The notes under the pieces: generated by a model
The model's database searches: none
Told to the model about the DNA's origin: nothing
Seen by the model: only the letters and a program-made list of their open reading frames with translations
Program-made: the position numbers and the translations under genes
Source: Streptomyces gilvus
Lineage (GTDB): Bacteria; Actinomycetota; Actinomycetes; Streptomycetales; Streptomycetaceae
Direction: 5' to 3'
Assembly: GCF_022513565.1 (NCBI RefSeq)
Contig: NZ_JAKWBE010000002.1
Coordinates: 372,001-436,000 of the forward strand
DNA: 64,000 nucleotides
Shown: positions 52,218-59,583 of the stretch, one piece after another
How the letters are laid out: every line of letters starts with the position of its first letter
Position numbering within the stretch: position 1 is the first letter of the stretch

Positions 52218-52796
52218 TCAGCAGTACGTCATCGGGCAGCCGCGGCGCAGTGAGTGCTCGGCGGCACGCAGGTACAGGGCGACGTAGAAGGCGGTGTCCA
52301 GGTCCTCGCTCCAGGGGCCCGGGCGGACGGCGGCCAGTTCCTTCGCCTCGCCCTCGAGGAACCAGAACGTCAGGCCGAGGTTCCCGGGCTCCTGCGGCAC
52401 CTCCGGCGGCAGCCCGATGACCTCCGCCAACCGCCGGGCCAGGGCGAGCACCTGCGGCGCTCCCGCGATCACGGTCGTGTCGGTGTAGGCGGATCCGACG
52501 GGCAGTTCTATCTCCTCGTCCAGGGACACCGGCACCAGCACCGTCCACTCGCCGAGGGTGTCCTGCTCCCGGGGCGTCAGGTGGGCGCGGCACAGCGCGG
52601 CGAACCCGTCCATGGGAGGGCTGATCTTCTCCTCGAACCAGGCGTTCGGTTCCTCTTCCGCGACCGGCTCGTACCGCGGCAGCCCGCGCCGCTCCAACTC
52701 CTCGTTGAGCCCCGAGGCGACGGCTCCACGACCGCCCTCGTCCTCGTCCTCGTCGGCCCATTCCCGCGCGCCCACACTGACCAGATAGATACCCAT
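52218..52796 (-). CDS. Hypothetical protein, predicted DNA-damage inducible
   Basis: Acidic soluble protein of 192 residues that I do not recognise. It begins MGIYLVSVGAREWADEDEDE and continues with AVASGLNEELERRGLPRYEP, WFEEKISPPMDGFAALCRAH, TDTTVIAGAPQVLALARRLA and WSEDLDTAFYVALYLRAAEH. The ATG at 52796 lies about seven bases downstream of the -10 of a RecA-NDp-type promoter, so the message should be leaderless. That promoter class is controlled by PafBC in actinobacteria. An upstream extension of the frame would run through the promoter and is rejected. Confidence 0.8.
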   Translation of the reverse strand: MGIYLVSVGAREWADEDEDEGGRGAVASGLNEELERRGLPRYEPVAEEEPNAWFEEKISPPMDGFAALCRAHLTPREQDTLGEWTVLVPVSLDEEIELPVGSAYTDTTVIAGAPQVLALARRLAEVIGLPPEVPQEPGNLGLTFWFLEGEAKELAAVRPGPWSEDLDTAFYVALYLRAAEHSLRRGCPMTYC

Positions 52797-52802
52797 GCCC
52801 GG

Positions 52803-52825
52803 AAGGTAGCGCCCGCCACTGACAA
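52803..52825 (-). promoter_or_regulatory. RecA-NDp (PafBC-type) DNA-damage promoter
   Basis: On the minus strand TTGTCAGTG (52825-52817), then 8 nt, then TACCTT (52808-52803). This is the published actinobacterial pattern TTGTCRGTG-N8-TANNNT. The predicted start point coincides with the ATG at 52796. Confidence 0.85.
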
Positions 52826-52942
52826 TCAGCGGCCGGTCCTTCCGCCGGCGGACTCGCGCGGGCTGCGGATTCCGGGGTGACACAAGCGGTGAACAAGCGC
52901 TTAGATAGTAGACCCGGTACCGCCGCCCACCTGGAGGCCCCG

Positions 52943-53800
52943 TTGTTCACGTCCGTCGACGACGTCTCCGCGCGTCTCGCCGCCACCGGTTATCTCGCCT
53001 CGCCGGCGGTGACCACGACCGTCTTCCTCGCCGACCGGCTCGGCAAGCCGCTGCTGGTCGAGGGCCCGGCCGGGGTGGGAAAGACGGAGCTCGCCAAGGC
53101 GGTGGCCGAGGTGGCGGGCGCACGGCTGGTCCGGCTGCAGTGTTACGAGGGCGTCGACGAGTCCCGTGCGCTGTACGAGTGGAACCACGCCAAGCAGCTG
53201 CTGCGCATCAGCGCGGGCCGCGACGAGACCTGGGACGAGACGCGCACCGACATCTTCAGCGAGGAGTTCCTGCTCACGCGCCCGCTGCTGACGGCGATCC
53301 GCGGCGACGAGCCCAAGGTGCTGCTGATCGACGAGACCGACAAGGCGGACGTCGAGGTGGAGGGTCTGCTCCTGGAGGTGCTCAGCGACTTCCAGGTGAC
53401 GGTCCCCGAGCTGGGCACGATCACCGCGACCCGGCGTCCCTTCGTCGTCCTGACCTCCAACGCGAGCCGTGAGCTGTCCGAGGCGCTGCGCCGCCGCTGT
53501 CTGTTCCTGCACATCGGCTTCCCGGACGAGGAGTTGGAGCGCCGGATCGTACGGCTCAAGGTGCCCGGCCTGGACGAGGCGCTGGCCACCTCCGTGGTCC
53601 GGGTGGTGGGCGCGCTGCGCGCCATGGACCTGCGCAAGGTCCCCTCGGTGGCCGAGACCATCGACTGGGCCCGTACTCTGCTCGCGCTCGGCGCCGACAC
53701 CCTGGAGGAGACCGTCGTACGCGAGACGCTGGGCGTGCTGCTCAAGCATCAGGACGACGTCCTCAAGGCCGCCGCCAAGCTCGACCTGGACGCGGTGTGA
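52943..53800 (+). CDS. MoxR family AAA+ ATPase
   Basis: AAA+ ATPase of 285 residues from the TTG at 52943 (GGAGG five bases upstream, giving MFTSVDDVSARLAATGYLAS). A GTG at 52877 would add 22 residues including a rare TTA codon. Walker A is VEGPAGVGKTELAKAV, Walker B VLLIDETDKAD, sensor 1 VVLTSNASRE, and the arginine-finger region ALRRRCLFLHIGFP. MoxR proteins act with VWA proteins to insert cofactors or remodel complexes; the partner gene follows with a GTGA overlap. AAGCGCTT at 52895-52902 is a possible operator. Confidence 0.92.
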   Translation: MFTSVDDVSARLAATGYLASPAVTTTVFLADRLGKPLLVEGPAGVGKTELAKAVAEVAGARLVRLQCYEGVDESRALYEWNHAKQLLRISAGRDETWDETRTDIFSEEFLLTRPLLTAIRGDEPKVLLIDETDKADVEVEGLLLEVLSDFQVTVPELGTITATRRPFVVLTSNASRELSEALRRRCLFLHIGFPDEELERRIVRLKVPGLDEALATSVVRVVGALRAMDLRKVPSVAETIDWARTLLALGADTLEETVVRETLGVLLKHQDDVLKAAAKLDLDAV

Positions 53801-55152
53801 CGGCGCCGGGCGTCGCGGAGCGGCTGACCTCGCTGGTCGGGGCGCTGCGCGCGCACGGTATGCGGATCGGCACCGGCGAGACCGTGGACGCGGCGCGGGC
53901 CGTAGCGGAACTGGGGCTGGGCGACCGGGAGTTGCTGCGGGAGGGGCTGGCGGCGACGCTGCTGCACGGCCCGGCGCAACGCCAGGTGTTCGACCCGGTC
54001 TTCGACCTGTACTTCCCGCGCGGCATCGGCGCGCCCGGGACCGGGCCGGCGGACCGGGACGACCTGCGCGACCGTCTCGCTGCCGCCCTCGCCGACGACG
54101 ACGCCGCCCTGCTGGGGCGGTTGGCGGCGGAGGCGGTCGACGGCTTCGGCGGGTACGGCTCCGCACCCGGGTCGGACGGCTGGTCGTCGTACCAGACGCT
54201 GGAACGGCTGCGCCCGCAGACGCTGTTCGCCCGGGTCCGGGACGACGTCCGTGCCACGAGCGGCGGTTCGGGGTTCACCGACCGGCTGCTCGACGACGAG
54301 ATCCGGCGGCGCATCGAGGCCTTCCGGCGGCTGGTGGCGGCGGAGGCGCGTCGGCGGGTGGCCGAGCGGCGCGACCGGGACCAGCTCGCCCGGCGCGCGG
54401 TGGCCACCACCCCCGACCGGCTCGACTTCCTCTACGCCGGCCAGGACCGGCTCGCCGAACTGCGCCGGACGGTGCGGCCGCTCGCCCGCAAGCTCGCCAC
54501 CCGGCTCGCTGCGCGCCGGCGCCGGGCGGCGCGGGGCAGCATCGATCTGCGGCGCACGCTGCGCGGGTCCCTGTCGACGGGCGGGGTGCCGATGAAGCCG
54601 GTGCTGCGCAGACGCCGTCCCGTCCGGCCCGAACTGGTGCTGCTGTGCGATGTGTCGGGCTCGGTGTCCGGGTTCTCGGACTTCACGATGCTGCTGGTGC
54701 AGGCGCTGCACGACCAGTTCAGCAAGGTGCGGGTGTTCGCCTTCGTCAACCGGATCGACGAGGTGACGGGACTGCTGGAGCACGGCGCCGCGGACGCGGA
54801 GGGCCTGAGCGCCCGGATCCGGGCCGAGGCCACGCTCACGGGCTGGCACGGCAGCAGCGACTACGGCGTCGCGCTGGGCGAGTTCGCGGAGCGCTACGGC
54901 GACGCGGTCGGCCCCCGCACGACGGTGTTCGTGCTGGGTGACGCCCGGACGAACATGAGCGACCCGAACCTGGCGGCCGTACGCCACATCGGGGAACGGG
55001 CCCGCCGCGTCTACTGGTTGAACCCCGAGCCGCGCGCCCAGTGGGGCACGGGGGACTCCGCGGCACCGGAGTACGCCGAGCTGGTGGAGATGCACGAGTG
55101 CCGCAACGCCCGCCAGCTCGGCGAGTTGATCGCCCACCTTCTTCCGGTGTGA
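53797..55152 (+). CDS. VWA domain-containing protein (CoxE-like)
   Basis: Protein of 451 residues. An N-terminal helical region (~200 residues, Arg-rich) leads to a CoxE-type von Willebrand factor A domain: LVLLCDVSGSVSGFSDFTMLL with the metal site DxSxS, then STGGVPMKPVLRRRRP before it, GSSDYGVALGEFAERYGDAV and VFVLGDARTNMSDPNLAAV. It forms a chaperone pair with the upstream MoxR ATPase. In other actinobacteria such pairs sit in carbon monoxide or xanthine dehydrogenase clusters; none is present here, so the client is unknown. Confidence 0.9.
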   Translation: MTAPGVAERLTSLVGALRAHGMRIGTGETVDAARAVAELGLGDRELLREGLAATLLHGPAQRQVFDPVFDLYFPRGIGAPGTGPADRDDLRDRLAAALADDDAALLGRLAAEAVDGFGGYGSAPGSDGWSSYQTLERLRPQTLFARVRDDVRATSGGSGFTDRLLDDEIRRRIEAFRRLVAAEARRRVAERRDRDQLARRAVATTPDRLDFLYAGQDRLAELRRTVRPLARKLATRLAARRRRAARGSIDLRRTLRGSLSTGGVPMKPVLRRRRPVRPELVLLCDVSGSVSGFSDFTMLLVQALHDQFSKVRVFAFVNRIDEVTGLLEHGAADAEGLSARIRAEATLTGWHGSSDYGVALGEFAERYGDAVGPRTTVFVLGDARTNMSDPNLAAVRHIGERARRVYWLNPEPRAQWGTGDSAAPEYAELVEMHECRNARQLGELIAHLLPV

Positions 55153-55158
55153 TCCCTG

Positions 55159-55521
55159 CTAGCCCTTGGACTTCGCGTACTCCGTGGCCATCTGGCCGGC
55201 GAAGTCGTACACCACGCACGGCTCGTCGCTGACGACCCAGGCGTCATGGCCCGGAGTCACCACGAACACGTCGCCCGGTCCGACTTCCTGCTCGGCGCCG
55301 TCGTCCATGCGCAGCCGCATGCGGCCCGATACGCAGTAGCCGTTGTGGTGGACCTGGCAGCTTTCCGTCCCGGCGATGGGCGCGACGGACTCCGACCAGC
55401 GCCAGCCCGGTTCGAAGGTCCCCACGGCGAAGTCGAGTCCGCTCATATGGACCGCTTCGAGGTGTCCGCGCGGGAAGTCGCGCCGCTCGTCGGGCTTCTC
55501 GATGGCCTTGATCTCAATCAT
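55159..55521 (-). CDS. Cupin domain-containing protein
   Basis: Small single-domain cupin of 120 residues. It begins MIEIKAIEKPDERRDFPRGH. The two conserved cupin motifs are FEPGWRWSESVAPIAGTESCQVHHNGYCVSGRMRLR (motif 1, with a His pair) and VGPGDVFVVTPGHDAWVVSDEPC (motif 2). It has GGGAGCCGAC before the ATG at 55521. Possible metal-dependent enzyme or sensor. It is divergent from the SnoaL-like gene. Confidence 0.88.
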   Translation of the reverse strand: MIEIKAIEKPDERRDFPRGHLEAVHMSGLDFAVGTFEPGWRWSESVAPIAGTESCQVHHNGYCVSGRMRLRMDDGAEQEVGPGDVFVVTPGHDAWVVSDEPCVVYDFAGQMATEYAKSKG

Positions 55522-55654
55522 GTCGGCTCCCTCCATTGCGAGCCCTGCCCACGCCACCATCGTCCGCCCCTGCGGTCGACACCGCCATTCGGGTGAGCGC
55601 AGAATGACGGCTGGAAGCCGCAATCGCCGAAGCACCAGAAAGGTGGCGATCACC

Positions 55655-56050
55655 GTGGCCGAACACCCTCACGCACGTCTGGTCCGCACGGGCTACGAAG
55701 CCTTCTCGCGTGGCGACATGGACACCCTCCGCTCGATGATGACGAACGACGCCACGCACCATGTGCCCGGCAGTCACCAGCTGTCGGGCGACTGCAAGGG
55801 GATCGACGCGGTCCTCGAGTACTACCGCCGGCTCTACGAGGAGACGGGCGGCACCTTCAAGGTCGAACTGCGCAACGTCCTGGTGGACGGCCGCGGCCAT
55901 GTCGTCTCCATGCACCATGCCACCGCCCAGCGCGGTGACAAGCGGATCGACGAGGACGGAGGCATCGTCTTCCGGATCGTCGGTGACAAGATCACCGATC
56001 TCGACGAGTGTGTCGAGGACCTCGACCGGACCGACGAGTTCTGGTCATGA
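55655..56050 (+). CDS. SnoaL-like / NTF2-fold protein
   Basis: Protein of 131 residues with the cone-shaped NTF2 fold: HARLVRTGYEAFSRGDMDTL, DATHHVPGSHQLSGDCKGID, YYRRLYEETGGTFKVELRNV, VVSMHHATAQRGDKRIDEDG and VFRIVGDKITDLDECVEDLD. Such proteins are limonene-epoxide-hydrolase-, ketosteroid-isomerase- or polyketide-cyclase-like, but no substrate is suggested. GTG at 55655 is used (AAAGGTGG nine bases upstream); GTG at 55643 is also possible. It overlaps the convergent dehydratase gene by six bases. Confidence 0.85.
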   Translation: MAEHPHARLVRTGYEAFSRGDMDTLRSMMTNDATHHVPGSHQLSGDCKGIDAVLEYYRRLYEETGGTFKVELRNVLVDGRGHVVSMHHATAQRGDKRIDEDGGIVFRIVGDKITDLDECVEDLDRTDEFWS

Positions 56051-57028
56051 CGCCGTCGCCCGGCCGCACAGCCGGGCGAACCGGTCGGCGTCCACATTGC
56101 CGCCGGAGACGATGACACCGACCCGGCGGGGCAGCGCGTCCACCCGCCCGGCGAGCAGCGCGGCCAGCCCGGTGGCGCCGCTCGGCTCGACGACGATCTT
56201 CAGCCGCTCGAACGCGAACCGCATCGCCGCGCTGATCTCGTCGTCGGACACGAGTGCGATCCCGTCGACGAGCCGTTGGTTGACGGAGAAGGCCAGCTCG
56301 CCGGGCGTCTCCAGTGCCTGCCCGTCGGCGATGGTGCGCGGCACCGGGATGGTGACGCGCCGGCCCGCCTCCAGGGACCGTTTGGTGTCGTCCCCGGCCT
56401 CGGGCTCGACGCCGATCACGCGGAGGCCGGGGCTGACGCCCTTGGCCGCCGTGGCGCTCCCGGCGATCAGCCCGCCGCCGCCGACGGGCACGATCAGTGC
56501 GTCCAACTCCCCTGTTTCCTCCAGGAGTTCGAGGGCTGCGGTGCCCTGTCCCGCCATGACGTCGGGGTGCTCGTAGGGCGGGATGAGCGCGAGGCCGCGT
56601 TCGTCGGCGAGGGCTTCGGCGACGGCCGTGCGGTCCTCGGTGTAGCGGTCGTAGGTGACGATCTCGGCGCCGTAGCCCTCGGTGGCGGCCCGTTTGGAGG
56701 CGGGGGCGTCCTCGGGCATGACGATGACGGCCGAGGTGCCCAGTTCCCGGGCGGCCAGGGCGACGGCCTGGGCGTGGTTGCCGGAGGAGTAGGCGGCGAT
56801 GCCCCGGGCCAACTGCTCGGGGGTGAGCCGGGAGGCGGCGTTGTAGGCACCGCGGAACTTGAAGGCGCCCACACGCTGGAAGTTCTCGCACTTGAGATGA
56901 ACCTCGGCCCCGACCAGGGCGTCGAGGGTGCGTGAACGCAGCACGGGCGTGCGATGGACAACGCCCCGAAGCCGCGCCGCCGCGTCACGAACGGCGTCGA
57001 GGGTGACGGGCGGGGTACTGATCGTCAC
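56045..57028 (-). CDS. PLP-dependent threonine/serine dehydratase family protein
   Basis: Fold type II PLP enzyme of 327 residues, close to serine racemase and threo-3-hydroxyaspartate ammonia-lyase. The PLP lysine is in QRVGAFKFRGAYNA, substrate loop YSSGNHAQAVALAARELGTS, phosphate-binding VPVGGGGLIAGSA and the C-terminal FERLKIVVEPSGATGLAALL and VIVSGGNVD. No ACT regulatory domain. The GTG at 57028 overlaps the stop of the YheO-type regulator (GTGA), with GGAGG six bases upstream, so this enzyme is probably the regulator's target and partner. Confidence 0.92.
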   Translation of the reverse strand: MTISTPPVTLDAVRDAAARLRGVVHRTPVLRSRTLDALVGAEVHLKCENFQRVGAFKFRGAYNAASRLTPEQLARGIAAYSSGNHAQAVALAARELGTSAVIVMPEDAPASKRAATEGYGAEIVTYDRYTEDRTAVAEALADERGLALIPPYEHPDVMAGQGTAALELLEETGELDALIVPVGGGGLIAGSATAAKGVSPGLRVIGVEPEAGDDTKRSLEAGRRVTIPVPRTIADGQALETPGELAFSVNQRLVDGIALVSDDEISAAMRFAFERLKIVVEPSGATGLAALLAGRVDALPRRVGVIVSGGNVDADRFARLCGRATAS

Positions 57029-58161
57029 GCGGGTCCTCCAGCGGGGGTCGGGGCGGTGGTGGGGGCTGCGGGTCGTTCAACGGGGGTCGGAGCGGTGGCG
57101 GCGCGGGCGGCGGATCCTCCAGCCGGCGGCGGCGGGGTGGTGGCGGCGCGGGCGGCACATCCTCCAGCGGGGGTCGGAGCAGTGGCGGCGCCGGCCGCGG
57201 ATCCCCCTGCCGGGGGCGGGGCGGTGGCGGCGCCGGCCGCGGATCCTCCAGCCCCGGTTGGAGCCGTAGCGGCACCGGCCACGGATCCTCCAGCAGTGGT
57301 CGGAGCAGCAGCGGCGCGAGCCGCGCGCCCGCTCGCGGGGGCCGGAGCGGTGGTGGCGCGAGCCGCAGATCCGCCAGCCCCGGGCGGAGCCGTAGCGGCA
57401 CCGGCCACGGATCCTTCAGCCGGGGGCAGGGCGGCAGCGGCGCGAGCCGCGCGCCCGCTCGCGGGGGCCGGTGCAGCAGCGGCGCGGGTCTGGGAGAGGT
57501 AGTTGTAGGCGGAGGCTCGGGAGATGTTGAGGCGTCCGGCGACCTGTTCGACGGCGCGGCGCACCTGGAAGACGCCGTGGTCGTCGAGGGCGCTGAACAG
57601 CTCCAGGCGTTCGGCGCGGTCGAGGGCGGCCCAGGGGCGGTTGCGCCCGATCCGGTGGGCGTCGAGGAGGGCGTCGACGACGGAGTCGATGTCGTTGCCG
57701 AAGGTGGTGACCGGAGCGTCGGCCGCGCCGGCGGCGACTCCGGACAGGGCGCCGAGCAGGGCGTGGGCCTGCTGTACGGCGGTGATGTCGACGTTGACGC
57801 ACAGGGCGCCGAAGACCGCTCCGGTGGAGTCGCGCAGCACCATCGTGGACGCCTTGACCAGCGTGCCGGAGCGGGTGCGGGTGACGTAGTTCAGCTCGTC
57901 CTCGGCCTGGTCGCCGCGGGCCAGGACGCGCAGGCCGATCTCGCTCATCGCGCCGCCCACGGCCCGCCCGGTCACCGAACCGGCGACGGCCACGACCGAG
58001 TTCTCCGGGTGGCGGTAGTCGTGCAGGACCGCCTCGGACACCGGTCCGAAGGTCGCCGCGATCCCCTCGACGACCGGACGCAGCGCCGCGAGGATCGCGT
58101 CCCGCTCGGCGTCGAGGGCCCGGTCCTCCGTGCCCTCCATGTCCTCCGCGTCATCCGTCAC
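57025..58161 (-). CDS. YheO/PAS-domain DNA-binding regulator (DauR-like) with repeat tail
   Basis: Regulator of 378 residues. Residues ~20-135 form the YheO-type PAS domain (GIAATFGPVSEAVLHDYRHP, NYVTRTRSGTLVKASTMVLR, VFGALCVNVDITAVQ). Residues ~185-225 are a Fis-like HTH (FSALDDHGVFQVRRAVEQVA, LNISRASAYNYLSQTR). Family members such as DauR sense small amino-acid-like ligands. The C-terminal ~152 residues are eleven imperfect 14-residue Ala/Pro/Gly-rich repeats, not found in DauR. It starts at GTG 58161, overlapping the nuclease stop (GTGA); an ATG at 58140 with GGAGG is an alternative. Confidence 0.88.
   Translation of the reverse strand: MTDDAEDMEGTEDRALDAERDAILAALRPVVEGIAATFGPVSEAVLHDYRHPENSVVAVAGSVTGRAVGGAMSEIGLRVLARGDQAEDELNYVTRTRSGTLVKASTMVLRDSTGAVFGALCVNVDITAVQQAHALLGALSGVAAGAADAPVTTFGNDIDSVVDALLDAHRIGRNRPWAALDRAERLELFSALDDHGVFQVRRAVEQVAGRLNISRASAYNYLSQTRAAAAPAPASGRAARAAAALPPAEGSVAGAATAPPGAGGSAARATTAPAPASGRAARAAAAPTTAGGSVAGAATAPTGAGGSAAGAATAPPPAGGSAAGAATAPTPAGGCAARAATTPPPPAGGSAARAATAPTPVERPAAPTTAPTPAGGPA
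57028..57483. repeat. 42-bp tandem repeat (minisatellite) in the regulator gene
   Basis: The tail encodes about eleven 14-residue units such as VAGAATAPTGAGGS, AAGAATAPPPAGGS and AARATTAPAPASGR. A near-identical 126-bp higher-order block (three units) recurs: gagccgtagc appears at 57261 and again at 57387. All units are multiples of three, so copy number can change without a frameshift. Confidence 0.85.
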
Positions 58162-59516
58162 GAACCGTAGACTACAGGTCCAGCTCCTGGACGAACAGTC
58201 CAGGACGAGGCGCTGTCATGGGTCGCGGCGTACGTCAGCGCGTCCCGGGCGGCCTGTCGGTCGCCGACCGTCTCCCACCACGGGTGCGTGTGCATCTCCT
58301 CGGCGAGACGCCGGCACCGCTCCCGCGCGTCCGCGAGACGCTCCCGCTGCTCGCCGGTGATCTCGGCGCGGCCCGCCGCGATGTCCGCGCCGCTCGGCAG
58401 ATGCGCGGCGATGTCGGCGGCGTGTTCCAGGGCCCGGGTGAACGTGCGCCGGGCGGCGACCAGATCACCCGGTATCACGAACTCCCCCACGACGAACGGG
58501 CGGGAGAATTCGGACGGTCCCGGCTCGGTGTGCCACGGCGAGGCGTCGATGGGCCGCTCGTCGTCCAGCGCCCGGTCGAGCTCGGCCCGCACCCCTCCGG
58601 CAGGCCCCTCCCCGCGCCGCTCCGCGCCGGTCGCGGGCCGCGCCGCAGGCACGACCGTGCCCGGGACCGGTTCGGGCCGGCCCTCCAGGAACTCCTCCTT
58701 GTCGGCCGGGGTGACCCACATGTGCCAGCCGCGCCGGCCCTCGGGGCGGGGCAGGTACAGGGAGACGAGCTCGCCGGTGGCGGTGCGCCGGATGACGTCC
58801 TCGTAATAGAGACCCCGGACCGGTTCCCACAGCGCGTGCCGACCGCCGCAGCGGCCCGCTCCCTGCTGGGGGCAGGGCACCGGATTGCTCCAGTCGCAGC
58901 GGGACATGTTCAGCTGCTTGATCCCGCCACGCACCGGGAGGGCGGCGCGGTCGGTGACGTCGCGCCAGCTCTGCACGTTCAGCCGGGCCCAGGGTGCGCG
59001 GTCGATCGGTATCGCGTTCTCGTTGTTCACCAGCCACAGCGGGGTCAGTCCCGCCCGGCGGGCCATCCGGGTGCGGTCGTCGACGGAACCGCCCGCTATC
59101 GCGGCGAGCTGGATTTCGTAGGCGAGCCGGCGGCTGTCGGCGCCCTCCACCGTGACGTCCACGCGGCCCTTTCCCCGCTCGCCCGCAGCCGGTCGCGTCA
59201 CACGGAATCCCTCGCCCGACGCGACCTCGGCGGTGTATTCCCCCAGCGCCTTGTGGAGATCGCTTTCCGCCTTCGTCTCGGGGCGTTCCCCTTTTGCCAC
59301 ATGCATCGCGTGCGGACGGCCGTTGACCTTGCGGATGGTCATGAAGCCCGGGCAGACGAACCCCTCGTCCTCATGGGCTTCCAGGCAGTAGAGAAGATCC
59401 GGTTGGTAATTGCCGTAGATCTCGTCGAGCAGCCGGGGGTATTCGGGGTGCCCGAGATCGGCCTCGGTCAGATCGAGCGTGATACCGAGGCCCCTGTGCC
59501 AGACGCTGTAGGTCAT
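58158..59516 (-). CDS. CoiA-like PD-(D/E)XK nuclease family protein, predicted DNA-damage inducible
   Basis: Protein of 452 residues. The central part matches competence protein CoiA-like nucleases: ESDLHKALGEYTAEVASGEG (helix with early acidic residues), then GRVDVTVEGADSRRLAYEIQ (catalytic D...ExQ) and MARRAGLTPLWLVNNENAIP. Further on are a Cys/His patch (SRCDWSNPVPCPQQGAGRC) that may bind zinc, and a helical C-terminus with HTHPWWETVGDR. The ATG at 59516 has no ribosome site and lies at the start point of a RecA-NDp promoter, so the message is leaderless. The stop overlaps the GTG of the YheO-type regulator. Confidence 0.78.
   Translation of the reverse strand: MTYSVWHRGLGITLDLTEADLGHPEYPRLLDEIYGNYQPDLLYCLEAHEDEGFVCPGFMTIRKVNGRPHAMHVAKGERPETKAESDLHKALGEYTAEVASGEGFRVTRPAAGERGKGRVDVTVEGADSRRLAYEIQLAAIAGGSVDDRTRMARRAGLTPLWLVNNENAIPIDRAPWARLNVQSWRDVTDRAALPVRGGIKQLNMSRCDWSNPVPCPQQGAGRCGGRHALWEPVRGLYYEDVIRRTATGELVSLYLPRPEGRRGWHMWVTPADKEEFLEGRPEPVPGTVVPAARPATGAERRGEGPAGGVRAELDRALDDERPIDASPWHTEPGPSEFSRPFVVGEFVIPGDLVAARRTFTRALEHAADIAAHLPSGADIAAGRAEITGEQRERLADARERCRRLAEEMHTHPWWETVGDRQAARDALTYAATHDSASSWTVRPGAGPVVYGS
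58178..58203. promoter_or_regulatory. GTCCAG/CTGGAC inverted repeats before the regulator gene
   Basis: GTCCAG (58178-58183), CTGGAC (58187-58192) and GTCCAG (58198-58203) form a 17-bp perfect inverted repeat plus an extra half-site, 17-42 bp upstream of the regulator GTG. They lie inside the last codons of the nuclease gene, so codon constraint may explain part of it. A possible autoregulatory operator. Confidence 0.4.
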
Positions 59517-59522
59517 ATGGCG

Positions 59523-59545
59523 AGAGTAGGACGTGCCACTGACAA
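59523..59545 (-). promoter_or_regulatory. RecA-NDp (PafBC-type) DNA-damage promoter
   Basis: On the minus strand TTGTCAGTG (59545-59537), 8 nt, TACTCT (59528-59523), an exact fit to TTGTCRGTG-N8-TANNNT. The predicted start point coincides with the ATG at 59516. Confidence 0.88.
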
Positions 59546-59583
59546 TGAGCTCCCGGAAAGATCACGGAGGCCCGGAAAGAGCG

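Noticed and set aside
52877..52942. GTG start for the MoxR gene with 22 extra residues and a TTA (bldA-type) codon
   Set aside because: TTG at 52943 has a GGAGG at the right distance and gives the usual N-terminus; the TTA lies in the likely promoter region.
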